Of a stretch of 64,000 nucleotides of DNA, positions 43,381 through 53,403 are shown in pieces. Within the stretch, counting starts at the first letter, position 1. Each line of letters starts with the position of its first letter. Location: contig OX596337.1 in the NCBI GenBank assembly GCA_951394405.1, positions 2,852,001-2,916,000 on the forward strand, written 5' to 3'. The notes under the pieces are model-generated. The model was not told the origin of the DNA. It did no database searches and was given only the letters and a program-made list of their open reading frames with translations. The translations under genes were made by a program, and so were the position numbers. The stretch is from Coprinellus micaceus (taxonomy: Eukaryota; Basidiomycota; Agaricomycetes; Agaricales; Psathyrellaceae).

Positions 43381-44774
43381 ATGACTGTTCCTCCAGTGAT
43401 CGTCTACCGGTGAGCGCAGAGTATGGTCGCCTCATTTCGGCTGTGCACTGACGCGACGAGGCTCGCGAAGCTATCCCCAGTCGCCCTACGCTCAGAAAGT
43501 CGATAATGCGCTGTATTTGAAAGGCATCCCACACAAGCAGGTCCAAGCAAGTCTTCCCCTGTCCCCTTCCATAATTCCCTACCTAATGCCAACCTCTAGA
43601 TCTCAATGGTTCTTCCCCGTCCAGAAATATCTGGAGAACTCGGCATCAACTATCGTAGAGTTCCCATTCTGGCCATTGGGAACGACGTTTACTGCGACTC
43701 AAAGTCAGCTTTGGTCCGTTACTTAGTAGGGACCTCACAAATCTGACCTCAGTGCAACAGCTTGATCGTTTCGGTCCTTGAGCGCCGTTTCCCCGCGAGT
43801 GCAGGGTATGGTACTCTCTTTCCCACCGGAAAGGACGGGAGAACGACCCACACTGGCCTCATCAAAGAGTTCTCCAAATACTATGTCGAGAACGCCTTGT
43901 TCAACAACGCTACGGGCTTGATCCCATGGGAGAAACTCCCGGCACCGTTCATCAAGGACAGAGGAGATGTGCGTGCCAACCGTCGCTGAACAGAGACCCC
44001 GTCGGACTGACACTCTCCCAAGCTCATGGGCAGGAAGATCGATCCTGCGGCTTTGGCAGGCAACACAGATAAGTCTCTCTCCGAGCTCTCTGTCCACTTG
44101 GTGAGTCTACTATCGTTTCACCCTGGGCCCGAGCCCTTCACACAAGAGACTTGACAGGCGGCGATAGAGGAGCAACTGAGCGATGGTCGGGAGTGGCTCT
44201 TCGACACCGTAACCCCTGGATTGGCCGACGTCTCAGTACACTTCGTTTTGAGTTGGATCAAGGGTATGCCCACCTCGGCTGGTTTGTTCGACGAAAAGAG
44301 GTTCCCCAACGCGTTGAAGGTATGTCACCACATTGAGTCGCATCCTAAACCCGTGTTGACTGTTGCGCAGTGGTTGAGTAGACTTTCTACCCTGGTGAAA
44401 TCGAAGAAGAAGGAGCTGGGCAGCATCGTAGCTCTGTCGGGCGAAGTTGCTGGAAATGACATCACTTCTTCTAGCCATGAACCGGACGCTGTTCGCTTTG
44501 ACGCCCAAGAAGCTCAACGCCTCAAGGTCAAAGTTGGGGATGTCGTTCAAGTGGCACCGGAGGATACTGGTAGGACTTCCGTTCCATGTGCGAGTCCAGG
44601 CTGAGCTGAGCTTCTCTAAAAGGGAGAAATCACCCAACACTCGGAAAGTTGGTAGGACTGTGCTTGGAAGAGGTTGTCCTCGAAGTTCAGGCCAAGAACG
44701 GGAAACTTAGGTGCCATTTCCCTCGCCTCGGATATTCGATTCGTGCCGGAAAGGATGCCAAGCCCAAGCTATAG
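43381..44774 (+). CDS. glutathione S-transferase-like protein with extended C-terminus
   Basis: Starts MTVPPVIVYRYPQSPYAQKV at 43381; about seven exons, in frame to the stop at 44774 (RAGKDAKPKL). The thioredoxin-like half shows PQSPYAQKVDNALYLKGI, INYRRVPILAIGNDVYCDS and NLIVSVLERRFPA, the last two being the GST cis-Pro and ES/DS-type glutathione site. A helical C-terminal half follows (LSDGREWLFDTVTPGLADV). The tail (residues about 250-330) adds a small domain with VVQVAPEDTGRNHPTLGKL. This layout matches a fungal GST-related family of unknown substrate. Conjugation activity is inference. Confidence 0.8.
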
Positions 44775-46129
44775 GATTCATGTACATTTCTGCATGCCCC
44801 CGTCGCTGCCTGATACCCACCATGGCATGCTGATTTCCATATGAAACCCACAAAATGCAAAAACCGATGACGGAAAATTGGATAGCGAATACGAGATCTG
44901 GGTAACGACGGTGATGTACAGTCCGTGCAATTGTCGAAACAGAACGTCCATATGGAAAACCTTCCTCCCACACGTTGAGCCATACTTCGCATAGTCGTTA
45001 CGTCGCATCTTGGTACGACGGGGAAGGACGTCGCAAGGGCAAGGTGTATTGCCCGTCTGTAATTTGTAAGTGTGAGTATTATGAGACTACGACTCGTCTG
45101 AGAGGAGAAGCGTACCCCGAACGAGGCCAATCATCGCCATAACAAGAAGCGCGATGGACGCGACTATCCGAAGGTCGACCGGACGCTGAGAGGTTCGGAG
45201 GATCTAAATGGCGGGGCGAAATGTGATCACCAGGCGCGCGGAAAAGAAGGAGGGAACCAGGACGGACCTCTACTCGTCGCTGCCCAGCTCTGGCATGCGC
45301 CTCAACCTTGGGTCAAGGGAGGAAGGGAAAACGAGCCTGGGGAATTGAGTGCGATGTATCAAGGTTTATATCATAGCGCTCGGACCGTATTTCGGAAAAT
45401 TTGTTTCCATACACCATCATCAAGGGTTAAAGTGACTAGATGCGTGGGCGGCAAGTTCCATTATCGATGAGCGAGCTGAGTACACAAACGGTGGAGAGTT
45501 GGAGATTCGTCCTCCGATGAGCGACTGATAAACAGATGAGGCCAGGATGAGATATATTTTCAGCAAGAGACCGCTGATCCGACGAATATGCACCGTCGAT
45601 GACCTGTCTTGTCGGAGTGTAACACGCAGAACGAAGATTCTTCTGCCTCTTTGAGGATATGCAAAGGTTCACGGGAACGCCCAAAGGCTCCTTTCGAGAA
45701 AATGAAGCTCTACATCCGCATTTGTGGCTTTCCTAGACCAGAAAGATGAAACGACGGCGACAATACCCAGGACATAGCAAGTAACCGGATATCCACGAGA
45801 TTTCGAGCTTAGAAGAGAATGTGACGAGCAATATGGAGGTTGAGTGGAAGACGCCCAAAGCGTCAATGCACCCACCGCCAACCGTGGGAAATATGTTTAG
45901 GGCCAGCACGAACGGTGTCATCGCTGTTCCCCCATTCGCAGCTCCATCCATCACCGTTTCTCCCCAAACCTCATCTTCGTTACACGCGGAGGAGGCTGTG
46001 TGTTGTTGGTTAGTCTGTGTGAAGAGGGTGCAGAGAGGCAAGTCTACTGTTGTGGTCCTCTAATCTGTAACCTTTTTTCCTTATCGTCTAACGCCCCCGC
46101 GTAGATCTGTGTTTTAGTTTCGAGAAGAT
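44775..46129. other. 1.3 kb without a gene I can support
   Basis: Minus-strand sequence at 45190-45115 (IVASIALLVMAMIGLVRG) and 44912-44820 (LVFAIQFSVIGFCILWVSYG) encodes two stretches like membrane helices and could belong to a small two-exon membrane protein, but I found no start and no clean splice. On the plus strand 45207-45350 reads MAGRNVITRRAEKKEGTRTD and continues for 47 codons, also unsupported. Confidence 0.3.
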
Positions 46130-46895
46130 ATGGCGTACCAGTTTTCCAGGAAGGGGTGTTTCAAATGTGGCAACTGTGAGTGATTTGCCTTTGAATTGGC
46201 TGTCCATGTGCTGAAGCCGTTCGACCTGTCCAGTGGGCCACATCGCCGAGAACTGCACTTCGGACCAGAGGTTGTGCTACAACTGCCGCCAGCCCGGCCA
46301 CGAGTCGAATGCTTGCCCATCGCCTCGCACCGTTGCAGCCAAGCAGTGCTACTCCTGCGGCGGCGTTGGCCACATCCAGGCTGAGTGCCCCAGCTTGAGG
46401 ACCCAACCCGGTAGCAACCAGAAGTGCTATGTAAGCACTCGTGCTTCTCATGCTACAGGTCTCGCGCTAGATTGACACGCATACACCCAGACGTGTGGCC
46501 GTTTCGGACACATCGCCCGCAACTGCACTAGCAATGTTGGAGGTTTCGCGTCTCGTGTCGCCGCGCCTGGTCGTGGTTTGAACACTTCCACTCTTCCTCC
46601 TGTCAAATGCTATCGATGCGGTGGACCCAATCACATGGCCAGGTACGTCGTGCCTTCACGGTCACTGATTGGTTTAAGCTTCACAACCGTTTAGGGATTG
46701 CCTTGCTGCGCCTGGCACCACTGTTCCTGACACTGTCCCCACTGGGCCTGCTAATGTGAACAGGAACAAGACCTGCTACAAGTGTCAGCAGGAAGGCCAT
46801 GTGTGTCACACCATTACCTACACGCCTGACCGCACTGATTCTTCCATTCGCAGATTGCTAGGGAATGCCCCGAGGCATCTGAATATGTCAACTAA
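46130..46895 (+). CDS. CCHC zinc-knuckle nucleic-acid-binding protein (GIS2/Byr3/CNBP type)
   Basis: Starts MAYQFSRKGCFKCGN at 46130; five or six exons, ending ECPEASEYVN at 46895. It has six C-x2-C-x4-H-x4-C knuckles: CFKCGNVGHIAENC, CYNCRQPGHESNAC, CYSCGGVGHIQAEC, CYTCGRFGHIARNC, CYRCGGPNHMARDC and CYKCQQEGHIARECPE. The family binds single-stranded nucleic acid; yeast Gis2 and mammalian CNBP associate with mRNAs and translating ribosomes. A linker without knuckles (FASRVAAPGRGLNTSTLPPV) separates the fourth and fifth. The usual member has seven knuckles, so one fewer here. Three introns fall next to or within knuckles. Confidence 0.9.
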
Positions 46896-47200
46896 ACGAC
46901 GATCTGCTGTCGGAGTAGATTGCACGACCCCCGTCCGTTGCACGATTGTTCGATATGTATGTCTGCATCGATTGCTAGCTATCTTGTTACGCTCGAACGG
47001 GCTTTGTAATTCTGGGTGTCCTATACAGGCATCTGCATGACCTATTTCTTGACGACTCCAGGGTGCTGGTGCTTCTCCGACTGGGGTGGCGACTTTGGAT
47101 ACCGGAGATGTGCAAAGGTGTGTCATTAGACCGAGTGCTAAGGTATATGCGTCATCTAGATCTTATCTATGCGGGGAATAGGGTCTTGTATGCCAGAATT
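46896..47200. other. convergent intergenic region
   Basis: 3' ends of the zinc-knuckle gene (+) and COQ10 (-). Short frames only. Confidence 0.4.
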
Positions 47201-47884
47201 TTAGCCGTACACTCTGCGGCAACGGTCCTCGAAGGCCTGAACCATAGCCTTGGAGACCTGTCCAAAGAAGGCCGAGGAGACGCTGGCGTGCAAGGGATTT
47301 GAGAAGGCATAGACAAGATCCAAGGTTACCAGTGTCGATCTCGAGTTTGGTCCGGGTGCAGGCTCAAATCGCCATATTGTTGACAGTGCCTTGAAGAGTG
47401 GGGTGCCCGACGAGGCTACGGCCTGAAGCGGAACGATCAGTGTGCAAGAGGGACTCTGACTAAACAACACGAACACACCTCCACCGCAGTCTCTGGGGTA
47501 CACGTCACGGTGCTCACATAGCCCTCCTCAAACGCCAGGAATCCAACTGTCATTTCCGCCTCGAGAACCTGCTTGCCATCGCTCGTCCGCTTAGGTGGAT
47601 GGGTGAGAATGCGGGTGCCGGTGCAAAACGGGACGAATTTGGGATAGGATGCAACGTCGGAGACTACATCATAGAGTTGCTTCTGGGTAAAGCTGTAGGC
47701 GGTATGAGCAACAGGACAAGAATATATGGGGCGACACACACGGAAGGACCCTGCGTTCGTTGTAGCGCTGCGGTTCAGAGCTTGAGGGTGGTGCAAAGGA
47801 GGAGAGGTCGGGAAGGGTTATGAAGCTGCGCCTGCACGCCCCAAAGACATGGGCAGCACTGGCAGCAGCTGGCCTGACGAACAT
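47201..47884 (-). CDS. COQ10: coenzyme Q-binding protein COQ10 (mitochondrial START-like)
   Basis: Start ATG at 47884 (MFVRPAAASAAHVFGACRRS), which has the Arg/Ala-rich look of a mitochondrial presequence; stop at 47201. Three exons. The START-like domain runs FTQKQLYDVVSDVASYPKFV, PFCTGTRI, EAEMTVGFLAFEEGYVSTVT, STLVTLDLVYAFSNPLHASV and ends FFGQVSKAMVQAFEDRCRRV. All are strong COQ10 signatures. The protein binds coenzyme Q in the inner membrane and is needed for efficient Q use in respiration. A non-ATG in-frame extension upstream was not used. Overlapping plus-strand frames at 47820-48146 are antisense by-products. Confidence 0.9.
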
Positions 47885-48305
47885 CGCAGTCACCGCCAAC
47901 GACGACGACGATGGCCGAACGCCACCCCGAAGTGTTTGCGCTTCTTTGTCTCCCGTCCAGCTACTTCCAAAATTAGACAGCGCCCCGAATGACGCCTTCA
48001 TCGGACATGAAGACGCCATGATGATCGACTCGGTTGAGCGCTTATTGGCGACAGAGCGCCTAAGTTTCTCTCCAAACCATCCACGGCCACACTCGACCCC
48101 ATCCAAACCTTGTCAACCGTCGAAGAACCCCTGTAACTGGTTCTGACTCAGCTCGGACATTGCTGAGGTCATCACAGCGCCTTATCGTTCGGCGAGACGC
48201 GTGGGCAAGATGATATGTATTCATTGGGACAAATCATGCCGAGGTTTGGAGGGAGGCTATCTACGCTGGCCATTATCCGCAAACAACCCACCTTGACTTC
48301 CCCCC
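47885..48305. other. divergent promoter region
   Basis: Between COQ10 (-) and the aminotransferase (+). No distinct element recognised. Confidence 0.35.
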
Positions 48306-50468
48306 ATGTCCTCGAATAATGAGAAGCTACCAGAGTCAATTGACTTGACCCACCACTTGTCGGCCTTCTCAAAGGCTCGACCCACGTCGCCCCTGAAGGA
48401 CCTGCAGAAGTACTGGGGCAAACCTGGATTAATAAGCCTGGCAGGGGGTACGCATTCCAGCTGCTGGCTCGAGGAACCTGAAGATAAACTAATAGCGTCG
48501 CTCTACAGGACTTCCTTCGCCTGAAGTATTCCCATTCTCGTCCGTCGGCGCCAATATCCTGCTTCCAGACACTTTCCCAACCCGTTCTGAGCCCTCTGCG
48601 GATGGGCCGCTGTCTTGGCTGTGGAACTTGTTCTCCTCTGGCAAGGCCAAAACCACCGCCGTAGAAATCCCCAGATACGCCAACACTCCTGGAGGTTTGG
48701 ACCTCGCTACAATCTTGCAGTACAGTCTCGCCTCCGGGCATCCGAAACTGAAAGAATTCGCGAAGGCCATGGGTGATAATGTTTACCGACCAGCCTACTC
48801 CGACTACACCGTTCTGGCGCACGTTGGGAACACGGACGGCTGGGTAAAAGCTGTCATGACCCTTTGTAACCCTGGAGAAGGTGTGCTCGCGAGTGTTTGG
48901 ACGTATCCTTCTGCTTTGGCAGCGATGCAGCCGTACAATATCCAAGCCGTGCCCGTCGCCATGGATGGCCAAGGTATGAGGTCAGACGCTTTGCGGGAGC
49001 TGTTAGCCAACTGGGACGCCGACGAGAGAGGGATGTCGAGGTAAATAAACGCCAGTCCTACTGGACCCATTCAATTAACAGGCTCGCCGCAGGCCCCACG
49101 TCATGTACACGGTCCCTGTTGGGCAGAACCCAACCGGCGCTGTAAGTTGCTTATTTTCTTCGGCGTATGCCCGTCTGACCAACCGCCTCGCAGACGATGG
49201 AAGGCAACAGGAAGAAAGAGATTTATGACATTTGCGTAGAATATGGTACGACGTCCCCCTGGCTTGGTATGGCAGCGTGAAACCCTTTCTCGCCCTCTTC
49301 TAGATGTCATCATCGTGGAAGATGATCCATATTATTTCCTACAAGAAGGTCCATACTACCCGAGTTCCTATCGAGCACGCGAGCACGATAAAAGGGATGA
49401 CAGTCTTCAGAAATATATCGACGCGTTGACCCCCAGTTATCTGAGGTATGTCCTATGAAATCTCCTCCGTGAATATCCCGTCCTAAATTATTGGTGAAGG
49501 TTTGACTATCAAGGTCGTGTGATACGCCTAGACACATTCTCGAAGGTGAGCGTCTGTTTCCCAATGTATCGACCATGTCACCTCACCACTCCGGTAGACC
49601 GTGGCACCAGGTTGTCGAATGGGGTGGTTTACCTGTAATCCCAAGTTCGCAGAGCGGCTTGAGAGGCAGGCGGAGACCACGTCACAAGCTCCGTGCGGGT
49701 TCAGTCAGGGTTTAGTCATTTCGATGATAGAACAGTGGGGATTCGACGGCTTCATACGCTGGACGCAAGGTGATTACTTAGAATGTGAATCCACACCTGT
49801 GTTTACTGACCAGGATTGCAGGCCTGGCCAATCAGTACACAATCCGACGCGACTATATTATTGACCAATTTGCAGAGGAATTCAATCTGCGTATCGGAGT
49901 CGTATCGGAGAAGTCGAACATCGACTACTTCACGGGTTGCAATGTCTACACTGCATACCCCAAGGAAAGAAGTAAGGTCATGTCCGAGAAGGCGACCGTT
50001 GAGAAGGAAGCATTGCTGTCGTTTGTCCCTCCAACGTCTGGCATGTTTGTCTGGGTAGGTTTTTTCCGCAGCTAGCACGCGATCATCGGTTGAATAGCGC
50101 CCAATGTCGGCGATAGGTCAAACTCCATCTCGAGCACCATCCAAGATATGGCTCGGTCCCTACAAAGGAACTGGAGAAACTACTTTGGATAGAGCTTGCC
50201 GAAGCGGGGGTCCTATTCGGGCCAGGTTCGTACATACCCTTTCCCGGAGAGTGGTGTGCTGAATGGTATGATCAGGGCAAATGTTTGCGGCCGAATATGA
50301 CGAGAAAGCCGCTGGCCATTTCCGAATCAGCTTCAGCAATGCAGAAGTGAGTCAAGGTCAGGTCATTTTGCTTTCCGATGTCGTGCTAAATGAATGATCC
50401 AGTTTGACGACCTGAAGAAAGGCATATCCATCTTCGCTCAGGTCCTCGTGAAGTTTCTCCGAAACTAA
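48306..50468 (+). CDS. PLP-dependent class I aminotransferase (aromatic/2-aminoadipate type, Aro8-like)
   Basis: Starts MSSNNEKLPESIDLTHHLSA at 48306; about nine exons in frame to LVKFLRN at 50468. Fold-type I signatures: WGKPGLISLAGG then LPSPEVFPF, YANTPGGLDLATILQYSLAS, the substrate-side VGNTDGWVKA, YTVPVGQNPTGATMEGNRKK, EDDPYYFLQEGPYY and RLDTFSKTVAPGCRMGWFTC, whose Lys is the PLP Schiff base. The C-terminal small domain has PPTSGMFVW and GHFRISFSNAE. It matches fungal Aro8/kynurenine-type transaminases that move amino groups between aromatic amino acids or 2-aminoadipate and 2-oxoglutarate. An unusual insert (SWLWNLFSSGKAKTTAVEIP) follows the N-terminal block. Substrate choice cannot be read from sequence alone. 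Confidence 0.9.
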
Positions 50469-50956
50469 GATGAAGCAGGCGGCCGTCTCTTGCTTTCATG
50501 GAGCCGGAAATTTCCTTCTCGTACATATGGATCCTTAAGGACTTCATCTTTGCTTCATCTAGGGAGCAAATTTCTGATTCCATCTCCACAATGCTCCTAC
50601 ATTACTGGTATCATCGATTCTAAGTTAGGTCGGGCGTTATATAGTCTTTGGTCAATTGAATGGCATCGGGATTATCGATATCATCTCGAGCGTGGTGGCT
50701 GATTCAGTGGTGCTCTGAAACGGCTAACATCGTGGAGATCACACATCCCAAGTAATGCTGCAAGTCAACGTGTATACAGCAAGTTTACAGCGAGGATCAA
50801 TGAAAGGGCAATACGACTAGGGTCCACAGCTGGAAGCGTGTCTGCGCAGAATACACCCGCTGTGCCGGGATCGCCCTGGGTGAAGGGGTCCTACCTGTCC
50901 TCGTTGCCTTAAAAGCGAGAAGCATTCGCGGTCGACCTAAGCTGTGTCCCCGCGTC
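50469..50956. other. intergenic region
   Basis: 3' end of the aminotransferase and promoter of the 14-3-3 gene. No feature seen. Confidence 0.4.
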
Positions 50957-51952
50957 ATGCCGGCTCTCGTAGGTCCATCCACGTTCTAGAGCTTGCTACT
51001 GTTGACCTGTTCTGCTGCACAGACAGTCAAACACCAGTCCCTCGATCGAGCTCGATGCAGGCTCATCGCTGAGCTCGGTGTCGAGTCCGAACGGTATCAA
51101 GGTGCGCACCCGACTCCTCCCCATTTTCCAGCTCTTTAAGCTCACCAAACGAATCCAAGATGTCGTTACTGAGATCAAGAAGATCATCTTCGCGTATAAT
51201 GCTCGCCTTACCATTGAGGAGCGGAGTCTGTTATCTATAGCGTACAAGAACCTCACCAATAACCTTCGGAACAGCTGGAGGACAGTTTCAGCACTGGAAA
51301 GCCAGATCAAGAAACGGATACGAAATCCACAGCGTGAGAGGGAAGAGCGACTGGTACGGCTGCAGCGCGAAAGGATAGAGAGCGACCTCCTCGATACCTG
51401 CAATGACATCGTCGACCTTCTGGACCGCTACCTGCTCCTGGCTGCGACGCCGGGGGAGGAAGCCGTTTTCTATTCCAAGATGTGTGTACCTCTTCTCATC
51501 ATCTGCGCAGCTGAACCTGGATTACTGATTCGGAATTCCAGGAAAGGGGACTATTATCGGTACCTAGCAGAGTTTGGCCCCGTGAAAGATCGCGGGAGGT
51601 TTGGGGAAGTGTCCTTGCAAGCCTACAAAGCGGCGTACAAGCGCGCCTTGGCAACACTACATCCTCTGGACCCCACGAGGCTTGGCCTGGCCTTGAACTT
51701 CTCAGTCTTCTATCATGGTGGGAGCCCCCTGGTGTGACACTCGACAACAACTGATATTTTGTTGTAGATGTGAAGGGGAGTCCCGCGAGGGCATGTCATC
51801 TGGCGAAAAGTGCTTTCGACGATGCCATCCAGACTCTGGACCCGACGTACGACACTTTCAGCCAGAGTCTACGCGATTCGCTGAGCATCCTACAACTGCT
51901 TCGGGATGATCTCTTGCTGTGGGTGGAAGAGCAGGAAGCTAAAGAGTCTTAG
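50957..51952 (+). CDS. divergent 14-3-3 protein
   Basis: The only start that joins well is ATG at 50957 (MPAL), spliced by GTAGGT...GCACAG into [20 protein letters not shown], then [15 protein letters not shown]. Stop at 51952 (EEQEAKES); about 260 residues. 14-3-3 landmarks: [70 protein letters not shown] and [11 protein letters not shown]. The phosphopeptide-binding Lys of AYKN, Arg before NSWR, Arg-Tyr of YRYLAEF and Asn of LALNF are kept. The family is nearly invariant, yet here the segments around [20 protein letters not shown] and [11 protein letters not shown] are unlike canonical members. It is probably a paralogue beside a canonical copy elsewhere. Confidence 0.85.
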
Positions 51953-52072
51953 CGGGAGACGTGATCGCGAGGAAAAGGTCCTCTTACATGCCAGCGTTCC
52001 CCCAGGATATATTTTAGGTCAATAGTGTACAATCTAAGCTTTTCCAACTTCAACACGTCGGTCTTCTCATCT

Positions 52073-53401
52073 TCATTGCATATTTTCCTTCGCGAACGTG
52101 GCGGCGACGAGCATCGGGAAGACCAGTGTCGCGTCTGCGAAAATCTACGCACAAGCGTGAGCAAGCGTATTCAGGAAGAGGGAACTGTGGCAACAAACTT
52201 TGACGGATTCAGACCCTGCACGGATCTTACCCCAAGACACTGCTTCGTCAGGGCGGGCGCCTGAGTCTGAGCCGTCAAATTCCTGACCGGTGTTCTGCGA
52301 GAGAGTAAGTACAGCCCATTGATTGAGAGGGGTGTGTACACACGATGTAGATTGAATAATCCGCTCCGTTACGCTTTGAAATACTTCAGTTTCAGTCATG
52401 AGGCCGTGAATGACTAACCCACAATGAGCATGGCGTTGGCGATTTGATGCTTGCAAACGCCTCCTCCCAAGATTATCATGCCCGCTTTCTTTGACTTGCG
52501 CGATAGCTCGTTCAGGGCGCGAATATCATGGACAATGTCCAAGATGAGGCCTGGAGAGCGGAAGGAATGGAAGTAGATCATGTCCCCAATCGAGCCGTCT
52601 GTCAGGGCGGGGCAGAATACGGGAATATCATTCTGACGATTGGGATTCAGTAACAACGGACAAGAAAAGGTCGGATAGATACCACTTACTTTGTAGGCCC
52701 AGTAATAGACAGATTCCTCGTTGTTGATTTCCTTCCCCAGGCGTCGGATGAAGGTACTTGGAGCCCAAGGCTGTCCAGTTTCCTTCTGTTCAACAAGCAT
52801 CTGGTCGAGGATAGGTGTGAGCCAATCTTCGAACTTGCAGTAGTTGTCATTGGGCACGACGAGGTTGCCGATTCGGTTCATGCCTTTCTTGCGCAGCTCT
52901 GCACCGTCCAGGTTGAAATCGGCGAGATATGTCTTGCCTAGGCATTTGATAAAGTCCTCTTCGATTCCACCCGCAGTTGTGACGATTGCAGACACCATAC
53001 GGTTCTTTACCAAGTACAAGAAGATTTCTCGGAGCCCCGAAGAGATGAGATTGGAGGTATAACCGAGGAAGATATCGCACTTGATGTTCGCTCGAACTTG
53101 TGGATCAAGGTATTCATCGGGCTCGTCTGGAGATATGGGCTCATCGGAGAGCCTCCAGTTGCGCTGGCGATCTGGTCAGACTTTTCTCTGAGCAGCAACT
53201 TAACGGAGGGCGTACCATCTTGTCCACGATACCAATAGCCTTCCCGAGGCTGTTAGCTTGGAAGCCAATCCGCTCATAGCTGGTCATGAAGTCCTGGAAG
53301 GACAACTTCTTTTCAAAGTTGGGACCCTCGACAGGGACTGCATCCTGAGGTATGGGGTCCGAGGGCTTGAGGACTGCTGCAGAGGCGCCCGTAGGGATCA
53401 T
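52073..53401 (-). CDS. DYS1: deoxyhypusine synthase
   Basis: Start at 53401 ([20 protein letters not shown]), stop at 52073 ([15 protein letters not shown]); five exons in frame. Signatures: [119 protein letters not shown] and then WGKIR with the catalytic lysine. The enzyme uses NAD and spermidine to modify a lysine of eIF5A, the first step to hypusine, and is essential in fungi. A divergent head-to-head arrangement with the Sec7 gene leaves a very short shared promoter. Confidence 0.95.
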
Positions 53402-53403
53402 GG

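Noticed and set aside
44820..45190. Small two-helix membrane protein on the minus strand
   Set aside because: Two hydrophobic stretches are seen, but no start codon or in-frame splice join could be built.
47820..48146. Plus-strand 109-codon frame starting MKLRLHAPKTWAALAAAG
   Set aside because: It is antisense to the COQ10 5' exon and upstream region; no splice support or motif.
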